Assembly (NCBI RefSeq): GCF_023101085.1
Contig: NZ_CP064703.1
Location: forward strand, 310,001-374,000
Reading direction: 5' to 3'
DNA from: Bradyrhizobium sp. 170
GTDB lineage: Bacteria; Pseudomonadota; Alphaproteobacteria; Rhizobiales; Xanthobacteraceae
Length of the DNA stretch: 64,000 nt
The notes beneath the pieces were generated by a model that saw only the letters and a program-made list of their open reading frames with translations, was not told where the DNA came from and ran no database searches. Positions within the stretch are counted from its first letter, which is position 1; every line of letters begins with the position of its first letter. The translations under genes were made by a program, and so were the position numbers. Positions 28,400 to 36,109 of the stretch are shown piece after piece.

Positions 28400-28799
28400 G
28401 GGGTTGTGCTTCCATATTTTTCCCAGACCCCCCAGGGGTCACTTGACCGACAATCGCTTGGCCGCCCTGATAGACGTGCACATGCTCAACAATGACCTTC
28501 TGCTGACCCTTGCTTGGATACTTCTTCAGCGCTTCCACCTGAGTGGCGTTGGCCTTAGTCAGCTTCGCGGCGAGCGTCAGATTGATCTGCTTGGCTTCCA
28601 CCGGCTGACCGGGAAGCATCGCGCGTCGAGAGCATTCCATAGCTGCTGCATGAGAGGCATAGAGCTGGGTAGCGACCACGCCTTCTACAGCGTCCCCTGG
28701 CTTCACGCTTGCCAGAATCGCGGTCCGCTGATCTTGCCGTTCATCCGCCGGCATGCTCTCTCGAAACCAGCCGCTGTTGATGATCTGGTTACAAAGCAT
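28317..28799 (-). CDS. Hypothetical protein, phage-associated rhizobial type
   Basis: The protein has 160 residues. The core AVEGVVATQLYASHAAAMEC and the C-terminal KGQQKVIVEHVHVYQGGQAI match a hypothetical family that I recall lying upstream of HGGxS proteins in rhizobia. The N-terminus may be truncated relative to the family. It overlaps the next gene by 83 bp, which is unusually long but recurrent for this pair. Confidence 0.6.
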   Translation of the reverse strand: MLCNQIINSGWFRESMPADERQDQRTAILASVKPGDAVEGVVATQLYASHAAAMECSRRAMLPGQPVEAKQINLTLAAKLTKANATQVEALKKYPSKGQQKVIVEHVHVYQGGQAIVGQVTPGGSGKNMEAQPHAVGYAKGPEMRCANQKRQALPVPGNA

Positions 28800-28880
28800 C
28801 TGGTTCCAATGGTCGGATCTCGTGACGCATCGGGATTCTGAGAAAGACTGACGGTCGAGTTCGCGAGGCTGTTCATGGCA

Positions 28881-29717
28881 TCATGGTATAGGTGAAAATG
28901 TGCGTTGAAGGATGCGCGAGTTGTTGGAAACAGCTATTCCGAAATCCTGCGCCGCATGGGAGTTAATAGCCAAGTTTGGTTCTCCCGCCTTGAAGGTGGG
29001 GCCAAATGTAAGAAGCAGGTCATGTGTCCGAGTTCTGCCCGCTCCTACGAGCGGAGCGCCCCCGGTCGTTACGCGGACCAACTTCCAAGTAGGGGTTACC
29101 CCACCGCTCGTTACGACAAGAAATCTTATGTGGTAAGATAGGAAGTCTTGTTTGAAGAACGGATCACTCTTCTCGCCCGTAGACGAGGGCAAGTAGAAAC
29201 GGGATTTGAGCGAATCTCTTAGCCACTCTGTTATCCCGAGCTCACTCAGAAGAAACGAACTGCCCGTAACTTGCTCTCCATCCATTCTACAAGGATTCCC
29301 GGTCCGGGACTGAAGCCTGTCGAGACTCCAATAAGTGCCGAACTTCTCTCCGCGCGTGCCTTGGGAGGAAAGCACACCTCCGAGTCCCACTGAAAAGGTT
29401 TCGGAGGCCCGAAGCGGCTCAATAAAAGTTGCGCCAGGATTGAATGAGCTCGATTCGTCGACCTGCAAATCTAGAGTTGTTTGAACGGCCCACCCTGTCG
29501 GAAGTAAACCTTCGCTTCGAGTTGCTACCACCGCATCAACAATATCGCAGTACACCTTCGCCTTTATCTTGAAGGCAAGAGAGCCACCGGGTGAAAACTC
29601 CGAAAAGCGTGCAGTGCCCTCTCCCGGCTCTTGCAGCGAAGGGACGTAAGTACCGCATCCACCGATCATGAGAAGGACGGTCAATCCGATAAACGCTCGA
29701 GCAATCGATCTGATCAT
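28881..29717 (-). CDS. Putative lipoprotein (278 aa)
   Basis: A signal peptide with a lipobox-like MIGGC places it at a membrane. The mature part is beta-rich and includes FIEPLRASETFSVGLGGVLS, and a later section reads LTFGPTFKAGEPNLAINS. It starts within the ATGA overlap of the preceding small gene. The family is unnamed; the general pattern resembles uncharacterised proteins of Bradyrhizobium. Confidence 0.65.
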   Translation of the reverse strand: MIRSIARAFIGLTVLLMIGGCGTYVPSLQEPGEGTARFSEFSPGGSLAFKIKAKVYCDIVDAVVATRSEGLLPTGWAVQTTLDLQVDESSSFNPGATFIEPLRASETFSVGLGGVLSSQGTRGEKFGTYWSLDRLQSRTGNPCRMDGEQVTGSSFLLSELGITEWLRDSLKSRFYLPSSTGEKSDPFFKQDFLSYHIRFLVVTSGGVTPTWKLVRVTTGGAPLVGAGRTRTHDLLLTFGPTFKAGEPNLAINSHAAQDFGIAVSNNSRILQRTFSPIP

Positions 29718-29968
29718 GGTACTATGTAATTCGGACAAGAGAAGGAGCATACCTTCCGGCCATCGACGATTTTGGGGCGTCCGACTCTGCAGTGACTGTA
29801 TTGACACATTACGGGCCGTGCCGGCTGCCCAAGCGGATCAACCGTAACGTCGCACCTCGAGATCTTCTGGGTTGGACACAAGATCATCCTGTCGGGAGGG
29901 GCCGTCCGCGATGTAGCGTGCCCGGGAGCCGCTAAAAACAGGATGGTGAGCGTCAGAAACCAACGCAT
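29714..29968 (-). CDS. Small secreted Cys-rich protein
   Basis: This is an 84-residue protein with a signal peptide (about 1-19). The mature part has six cysteines (CPTQKISRC, CQYSHC, CSFSC), probably paired as disulfides. The stop overlaps the downstream lipoprotein start (ATGA), so the two form an operon and may act together outside the cell. Confidence 0.65.
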   Translation of the reverse strand: MRWFLTLTILFLAAPGHATSRTAPPDRMILCPTQKISRCDVTVDPLGQPARPVMCQYSHCRVGRPKIVDGRKVCSFSCPNYIVP

Positions 29969-30528
29969 AAACGCACCTCCGACTATAAACTTGAATATCC
30001 TTGGAGCTTAGATGTACCAGATGTGAGTAGCAATTAGAGGTTAGGCACAGCAGTTTATAATTCGCAGGCAGTTGTATTTAAGCCACTCCAACGTGCGTGC
30101 GGTGGTGTAGACAGCAATCTTCGGAAAAAATTGATAACTCAGCGACCTTCGGCCAAGCCGGAGGTACTCAAATCTGAAACGTTCTCTCAGTATCGAAACA
30201 TGTAAACTCTATCGGCCCGCTCAGAGAATCTGGGGGTCAGGAGTTCGAATCTCTTCGGGCGCGCCATCTATCTTTTTCACATGTCATCGATTTTCAGAAC
30301 GGCCTAAAATTTGCGTTTAGTCTGGGGTTTAGTCTGGCCGTTCTGTTCCGGATTGGAAGTGCGACCGCTACCAATCGGCCTTTGTCTGCTTGGAAAGCTC
30401 AAACCGGGGCGGCGTCAGGCGGTCAAGGCCGGCGCGTCAGCGCCGCCGCGCAGCGGCTCGGCCTTGAGGGGCTGACGCCGGTCTGGTCCCATGGCTCGCC
30501 ACCAGCAAAGGGAGCGCTGCCGCCGCTC
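29969..30528. other. Gene-free region holding a tRNA-derived junction
   Basis: Apart from the tRNA-Arg fragment at 30225-30266 no feature is clear. A short direct repeat (TTTAGTCTGG, twice within 30 bp) follows the fragment at about 30318-30345. Confidence 0.5.
30225..30266 (+). repeat. 3' part of an Arg-type tRNA gene (attachment-site remnant)
   Basis: AGAATCTGGGGGTC is followed by a T-arm (AGGAG-TTCGAAT-CTCTT), the acceptor strand CGGGCGC, G and CCA. The 5' half is missing. The acceptor strand is identical to the tRNA-Arg remnant at 18221-18267, while the T-stem differs, so it probably derives from another Arg isoacceptor. It marks a second junction of the mosaic. Confidence 0.7.
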
Positions 30529-30744
30529 TTATTGGACTTCATCTAACGCGCGTTTCGGGCGCCATGCGACGGGATCGGCGATCCATCGGTCGATCTCGGA
30601 CTCATGCCAGCCGCTCCCGTTGACGCTGATCTTGATCTGCGGCGGGAATGTGCCCTCGGCGATCTTGCGGTAGATGGTGGACCGGGACAGCCCGGTCCGG
30701 GAAAGCACGGTTCTCAAGCGGATGATACGGTCTGGTTCGCGCAT
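30529..30744 (-). CDS. AlpA family regulator
   Basis: This 71-residue MerR-like winged helix has the AlpA pattern: RIIRLRTVLSRTGLSRSTIY, then KIAEGTFPPQIKIS and GWHESEIDRWIADP. AlpA proteins activate excision or conjugation genes of integrated elements. It lies downstream of the TraA relaxase on the same strand, as in many rhizobial conjugative islands. Confidence 0.88.
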   Translation of the reverse strand: MREPDRIIRLRTVLSRTGLSRSTIYRKIAEGTFPPQIKISVNGSGWHESEIDRWIADPVAWRPKRALDEVQ

Positions 30745-30867
30745 AACCGCGCTGCCTCCTGCTGGCTGTCTCTGACAGCTTCGGAGACCAGACAGGACAA
30801 GCAGTTGCAGTAGGCAAGAAAGTTGTTGGACTCGTCATAGCGTGGCGTAGAGACGGCGGCAGATGGA

Positions 30868-33822
30868 TCAAATTCCGATGCCCCGGCCTCTGCCGATGTC
30901 GATGCCGTGAGTGAAGGCCAATTCCTGGCCGAGCCGGCGGCCTGATTCAAACGCGATGCCGAGTTCCTGCTTGCGGTTGGCGAGGATGGATTCCAGTTGC
31001 GGATCGCGTTCGAGGCTTTTCGCCATGTCACCCATTGCCGAGCGCGTCGCCTTGTAGCCGGCGATGTCGCCGCCCTGATACTGGCGCTGGCTGGTGTGGT
31101 CGAGCTTCTGCCAGCGTTCCACGAAACGGTCGGCGCGGCGGCTCGGATCGGTGCGCAGTTCGGTTTCGAGCTGAAGCGCGCGGACGGCGCGGGCGGAATT
31201 GCCCGAAGCGGCATCTTGGGCGAGTTCTGGGTTCTTCTTGTAGGCAGTTTCGGCATCGTACGAGCCATAGGGCCGCACCTCCTCGAAGACCTTGCGGGCC
31301 TCCTGCAATTCCTTCACCTGTTCAGGGCTCGCCTTGTCGCCCCGTTCCTGCATGTCGAAGATCGCATTCACGGCTCGGGCATGACGGATGAGCGCCTTCG
31401 TGCGGGCCTTACGCAGCGCCGCTTCCGGGTCTTCCCCCGCCTTCCTTTCCAGCGCTTCCCGTTGGGGCCTCCGGGCGCTCTCTGTGCCAGGCACAGCTTC
31501 AGCAGACGGGCGCAGGCTATCGAACATGTTACGCACCCTCTCGGGCACGACCTTGCGCACGATCTCGGCCACGCGCTCGCGGAAGGTTATCCCACGCCGT
31601 TCGGCATAGCTTCGTGCCGGTTCGTAATCCAACGCCATGTCCTTGGCCCGATCACGCGACAGAGTGCGGACAAGCCGGTCCTGACTGGCAAAATCGTCGC
31701 GGCCATAATGAAGATCCACGTTGTTGCGGTGCCGCGACAGGGCGACATAGCTGCCATGGGCGTCCATGCCTGGCGTCGCCAGAATATGGGCGCGGTCCAC
31801 CGTCATGCCCTGGGCCTTGTGGATGGTCGCGGCATAGCCATGGTCGATCCGATTATAATCCTTCAAGTCGAACCGAACGGATCGGCCATCGTCGGTCTGC
31901 ACGGTCATGGATTGCGCATTGACCTGTTCGATGGTTCCCAGGGTGCCGTTCTTCACGCCGAGGCCACGCTCATTTTGCAGGAACATGACTCGGTCCCCGC
32001 TGGCAAAGTGGCGCTCGCCGCGCTCGACTGTGAGCCGCACGTCCTCGCCGAGGTCGCCTGCAGCCCGCATCCGCTCCCGCGCCGCCTCGTTCAGCGCCCG
32101 CACTTCGTCGTTGGTGTGGGTGAGGATGATTCGGCTGCGCTCCGGCGCTGCCTGCCGGTCACGGTCCCAGCGGTCGATCAGATCTCCGCGCGCTTGCTCG
32201 CGGGTTCGGGCCTCATGCACCATGCCGTGGGAGCGATAGGCTTCCAGCGCATCGTCGGTCCTGCCGGTCGCCAGATCGCGCGTGGCGTCCCGCTGCCAGT
32301 CTTCCCGCTGGCGGCGGACGTCACCGATTTCTGCGCCGCCATAGCGCCCATGGATCGACCGGAACGCCGCGCCGGCTTCGATGGCTTGCAACTGCGCGGG
32401 ATCTCCGACCAGCACCACTTTCGCGCCGACCTCTGCCGCATGGGACAGCACCCGCTCCAACTGGCGCGTACCGACCATACCCGCCTCGTCGATGACCAGG
32501 ACATCGCGCGATGTGAGCAGGTCGCGGCCTTGTTCCCAGCCATGCTCCATGCTGGCGATGGTGCGCGACGAGATGCCCGTTCCGCTTTCGAGGTTTTCCG
32601 CCGCGATGCCGGACAGTGCCACGCCCCGTACCTCATAACCCGCCGCTTCCCATGCCGCTCTTGCCACGCCCAGCATCGCGCTCTTTCCCGTCCCGGCATG
32701 GCCGACGACAAGCGAGAGATCGCGCCCCTCTGTGACATCCGCCAGCGCGTCGGCTTGCTCGCCCGAAAGGACAAGGCCGCGCGCTTCGGCACGCGACAAA
32801 GCGACTTCGCGGTCGGCGTCACGCACCGCATGGCGCTCACGCTCGGCCATCAGTGCGGCGGCCCGGTGCAGGCGCTGTTCCGCCTCGATCATCTCGCGGG
32901 TGGTGAAGCGCTTCTCGCCGCGAGCGTCCTTGCCGAGTTCGACCAGATTGGGCGCTGCCCGCATCGCGCCCATGACCTCATTGAACTGGTCGATCCCGTC
33001 GCTGTGCCGATGCGCAAACTTCGCCATGTCGCGCTGCGTGAACGTCGATTGCTGATGCGTGATCGCGTCCAGTCCAAGGGACGGATCGGCGATGATCCGC
33101 GCGCCATTGCCGCGGGCGATCTCGCGGTGCATCTCGGCGCGGTGGGCCTCGATCCCTTCGCTCTCGATGAACCGATTCTCAATACGTTTGGCGGGCGCGC
33201 CGACCTGGCTTTGCGGCTCCAGTGCGATGCCCTGCGCCCTGAGGCTCCGATGGTCGATGCGTGCGTCGATGTCGAGTTCGGCCAGCCGCTTATTGGCAAT
33301 CTCGGCCCAGCGCTCACGCCAGCGCCCGACCATCTCCGTGCGGTTCCAGGCCCGCACCTTCGGGCCAAAACCGTTCTCGTCTACCGCGCGCATGGTCAGC
33401 ATGACATGGGCATGAGGTTTGGGCATGCCGTCCTCAGCCATGTCCCAATGCACATTGAGATCGGCGATCATGCCCCGATCCACGAACTCAGCCTGCGCAA
33501 AGTCGCGGGCCAGTTCGATCCCCTGAGCCTGGGTCATCTCGCGCGGGATGGCGAATTCGAGCTCGCGGGCAAGCTGCGCGTCCTTGCGGACTTCGAACGC
33601 TTCGACATCGTTCCAGAGCCGCTCGCGGTCGCTCCAGGCCTCCGGCGCGTTCTCCGGCAGCATCACCTCGGAATGGACGACGCCGCGCTTGGCGGAAAAG
33701 TCTTGGGCACGATCAAGGCGCTCGTCGCGCAGACGCGAGCCTGAGCGGTAGGCGGCCGATGCCACCGCGCTTGAGCCGGACTTGCGGCCAATGACCTTGA
33801 CGTGAAGATGATAGATCGCCAT
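30868..33822 (-). CDS. traA: Ti-type conjugative relaxase/helicase TraA
   Basis: The protein has 984 residues. An N-terminal MobA/MobL relaxase domain (1-250) contains SAAYRSGSRL, which probably carries the nicking Tyr, and the histidine-rich motif PKPHAHVMLTMR. It is followed by a TraI-like helicase (about 350-750) with Walker A VGHAGTGKSAM, Walker B VLVIDEAGMVG and GYAATIHKAQGMT. It nicks at oriT and unwinds the transferred strand. The ATG at 33822 begins the MAIYHLHVKVIG motif; the frame is open upstream without likeness. An oriT-like site lies just upstream, between this gene and traC. Confidence 0.93.
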   Translation of the reverse strand: MAIYHLHVKVIGRKSGSSAVASAAYRSGSRLRDERLDRAQDFSAKRGVVHSEVMLPENAPEAWSDRERLWNDVEAFEVRKDAQLARELEFAIPREMTQAQGIELARDFAQAEFVDRGMIADLNVHWDMAEDGMPKPHAHVMLTMRAVDENGFGPKVRAWNRTEMVGRWRERWAEIANKRLAELDIDARIDHRSLRAQGIALEPQSQVGAPAKRIENRFIESEGIEAHRAEMHREIARGNGARIIADPSLGLDAITHQQSTFTQRDMAKFAHRHSDGIDQFNEVMGAMRAAPNLVELGKDARGEKRFTTREMIEAEQRLHRAAALMAERERHAVRDADREVALSRAEARGLVLSGEQADALADVTEGRDLSLVVGHAGTGKSAMLGVARAAWEAAGYEVRGVALSGIAAENLESGTGISSRTIASMEHGWEQGRDLLTSRDVLVIDEAGMVGTRQLERVLSHAAEVGAKVVLVGDPAQLQAIEAGAAFRSIHGRYGGAEIGDVRRQREDWQRDATRDLATGRTDDALEAYRSHGMVHEARTREQARGDLIDRWDRDRQAAPERSRIILTHTNDEVRALNEAARERMRAAGDLGEDVRLTVERGERHFASGDRVMFLQNERGLGVKNGTLGTIEQVNAQSMTVQTDDGRSVRFDLKDYNRIDHGYAATIHKAQGMTVDRAHILATPGMDAHGSYVALSRHRNNVDLHYGRDDFASQDRLVRTLSRDRAKDMALDYEPARSYAERRGITFRERVAEIVRKVVPERVRNMFDSLRPSAEAVPGTESARRPQREALERKAGEDPEAALRKARTKALIRHARAVNAIFDMQERGDKASPEQVKELQEARKVFEEVRPYGSYDAETAYKKNPELAQDAASGNSARAVRALQLETELRTDPSRRADRFVERWQKLDHTSQRQYQGGDIAGYKATRSAMGDMAKSLERDPQLESILANRKQELGIAFESGRRLGQELAFTHGIDIGRGRGIGI

Positions 33823-33850
33823 CGCGACCGGATCATCTACACGGCAAAGC

Positions 33851-33883
33851 GAACGTCGGAACGACGTATAAGCGCGCCCTCCC
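33851..33883. other. oriT: oriT-like nic region (Q/Ti type)
   Basis: The hairpin ACGTCG-GAA-CGACGT (33853-33867) is directly followed by TAAGCGCGCCCT (33869-33880), close to the RSF1010/Ti nic core TAAG(T)GCGCCCT. Position between divergent traA and traC fits the Ti-plasmid layout. This is a match by eye to remembered nic sequences. Confidence 0.65.
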
Positions 33884-33993
33884 TCGAAAAATTCTCGGGC
33901 GGGATTACACCGTCTCAAACCGTCCCGGCGACCTTACAGCATTATGCCCAGGGCTCAACTATCATCCCCTGATCAACATTGCTGGAGAACGTG

Positions 33994-34320
33994 ATGCGCA
34001 AGCCGCGGGATTTCGACGGGGAACTGAAAGCGCTTCAGGACAAGGCGCGAGACCTCAGGAGCCGCAAGGTGCAGCAGCTCGGCGAGCTGGTCATCGCTAC
34101 CGGGGCAGATAGCCTCAGCGCCGATGAACTGGCAGGCGCGCTGATCGTGCTGACTGAGACCAAAGATGCTGGAAAGAGGGAGGCATGGGCCAGGCGCGGA
34201 GCCGCGTTCTTTCAGAGCCGGGCGCGGCGAGCTGCACCGGCAGCTGAGCGCCACACAGGCGGCACTCGGGCGCAACCGGGCGGCGCGCAACCGTCAACAG
34301 GCAGCAAGGGCGCGGCATGA
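33994..34320 (+). CDS. traC: Conjugal transfer protein TraC
   Basis: The 108-residue protein begins MRKPRDFDGELKALQDKARD and continues VQQLGELVIATGADSL, typical of the small accessory transfer proteins that follow the oriT of Ti-like systems. The C-terminal 30 residues are low-complexity. GGAG lies 6 nt before the ATG; a TTG 15 bp upstream is not needed. It is divergent from traA across oriT. Confidence 0.78.
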   Translation: MRKPRDFDGELKALQDKARDLRSRKVQQLGELVIATGADSLSADELAGALIVLTETKDAGKREAWARRGAAFFQSRARRAAPAAERHTGGTRAQPGGAQPSTGSKGAA

Positions 34321-34321
34321 T

Positions 34322-34588
34322 ATGCGCGCATGGCAAGTCGAGCGCCGCAAGCGAACGCGGCACCTCATTGAACTCGGCGGCCTCGTCGTGAAAGCCGGAC
34401 TCGTCAACCTGACCGGCGACGATCGTGCCACCATGCTCGGCGCGCTGCTCTGGATCGCCGACAAGCTCCAAAGCGATCAAGGCGAACGGGCGCGAGTGCT
34501 GTGGTCAGCAATGGGGAAGCAAGCATTGGAGGCGGACCCGACGGCACACAACGGGACAGATCGATCCGATCCAGCAGCTCGTCGTTGA
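34322..34588 (+). CDS. traD: Conjugal transfer protein TraD
   Basis: The 88-residue protein MRAWQVERRKRTRHLIELGG followed by LVVKAGLVNLTGDDRATMLG matches the TraD accessory family. Its ATG lies 1 bp after the traC stop codon, so translation is coupled. The frame is also open back to 34166 inside traC with a helical sequence (ELHRQLSATQAALGRNRAA), so a longer start is possible. The expected traG coupling-protein gene does not follow; an IS66 remnant does. Confidence 0.75.
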   Translation: MRAWQVERRKRTRHLIELGGLVVKAGLVNLTGDDRATMLGALLWIADKLQSDQGERARVLWSAMGKQALEADPTAHNGTDRSDPAARR

Positions 34589-34659
34589 ACCACGACAATG
34601 GTATGTCAACTACGCGAAGACCGATGGTTGCAAGCGGGCATTGAATTGGTGCCCAACAT

Positions 34660-35070
34660 TGCCTCTGCGGCGCCGCCACAAGTACGGTCAGCGTCGCCGC
34701 GTCACCGCGCCTGTGATCCGCATGCGAGCCTCGGCCGCGAACTCAATCTGGAACGCCGTCAACAGTTGTCGATCTGGCGCAATGGAGACTGCCGCAAAAA
34801 CGGACCCCGTCATCCTGCCGCTGCACTGGCTCAGACCCGCAAGCGAAGACGCCCGCGCGGCGGACAGGGCTATTTCTCATCCGCCTGGACAACCGGGCCT
34901 ATCCCAGCCAGACGGCGCCACCTGAACAATTGGCTCGCGGACAGCCCGTTTCGCCGCGCCGTCACCGACAGAAGCCGGGGCCGCTATAGCTCTCCGCCAC
35001 GATCCGGTGCTTTTCTTCCAACGTCCAATGGCGCCGGGTGCCCGTCGAGATAACGTCAAGCCGCGAGGTC
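34660..35070 (-). pseudogene. Decayed IS66-family TnpA (OrfA)
   Basis: On the minus strand, one frame reads [20 protein letters not shown], then after a frameshift [20 protein letters not shown], the helix-turn-helix of IS66-type OrfA proteins. Further downstream fragments such as DRQLLTAFQIEFAAEARMRI and AATLTVLVAAP look like the remaining C-terminal domain. Several stops and shifts make it inactive. It lies where traG would be expected, so an insertion may have removed the rest of the transfer operon. Confidence 0.7.
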
Positions 35071-36109
35071 TTCGGATTAGGCGTATGCTCAGTCATTCGC
35101 CTATGTCTTCACCGCCACAGCATATCAGGCAAGGCGGCCTTCGCCGGAAGAATACGAGCAAATCGGACATCTGCGCGATCAAGTGGTCACGATTTCGGGG
35201 CGCACGAAAAGTCGTATCGCGAGATCATGAATATGCCGAGGCGAGCGCTAACGGGATGCGCTCCGAGCTAGATCAACTGTCAGTATTTGTAGCGGTTTGA
35301 GCGACGCATACTCTCCGCCGCCGCGGTCAACACGCCGGTGGTACACAGGACCCACAAACTGTGGGCAAGATCTTGGCCCTCTCAAGGTCAGGGCGAGCGC
35401 AGATAGTTGTTGAATTGAGGTCCAAATTACCATTTGAGTTTGTATGGGGGAGCGCCAGGGGAGCGGACAGAAAAGCTAAGGAAGACTTCGACACGATAGC
35501 AGTTTGGGTTCGTCGGGGCGGTGGCGGCTCTAGCGGGGGAGATTCGGCGAGCGGTGCTGTCAGTGGTCCGTTCGGGACGGGCTCAGCAGCGGGCTTTACT
35601 AACGCCGGTACCACAAATGCGGTACGGCTGCTATAAACTGAAATTCCCGGTGGACCAGCGAGCGACGTTGGGCTCAACAGTTCGCTAAACGATCCCGGCG
35701 GTGCGCGTACCAGTAGCCCTCTGGCGGCTAGGGCGCAATATCCGAGTGGGATCACACTCAGAATAGTTCGTACTGAGCACAATGAGTTCGCTTTACCCCG
35801 AATGGCCGACATGAGATCGGACCAGCAGAAGTCCGTGTCGGGCCAATTCCGCGCTCTTCCAAACGCCTCAATGTCGACGGCAGGCGAGTAACGTGGTACT
35901 GAATCTCTCTCGGCACGCCAAAGCAATGTGAACTTTGGGAGAGGCCCGCGATAACTCCGCGATCTGGCCATCCAGGCGGGGTGGCGTTTCCATGGCGCGT
36001 TGCCTGATAGCAAGCGAGCGCGGGGAGCGGCCCATTGACGCGGCGGCGCGAGAGTAACGTACCTCGCAAGGCGGTCCATGGCGCACGGACGTTTGCTTAG
36101 GGGGTCATC
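35071..36109. other. Degenerate region without clear genes
   Basis: About 1 kb with no convincing gene. A short tail of a frame (RRPSPEEYEQIGHLRDQVVT and on to IARS, ending near 35226) looks protein-like but has no start. A Gly/Ser-rich frame at 35361-35636 (91 codons, GTG start, no ribosome binding site) is doubtful. A promoter for the acetamidase-like gene should lie near the right end. Confidence 0.45.

Noticed and set aside
30997..33744. A 915-codon open frame on the + strand
   Set aside because: It is exactly antisense to the traA relaxase, whose motifs are unmistakable, and its translation resembles no protein. High GC with codon bias leaves the opposite strand open.
35361..35636. A Gly/Ser-rich 91-codon frame
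   Set aside because: GTG start without ribosome binding site, no likeness to known proteins; kept only as a note in the region entry.
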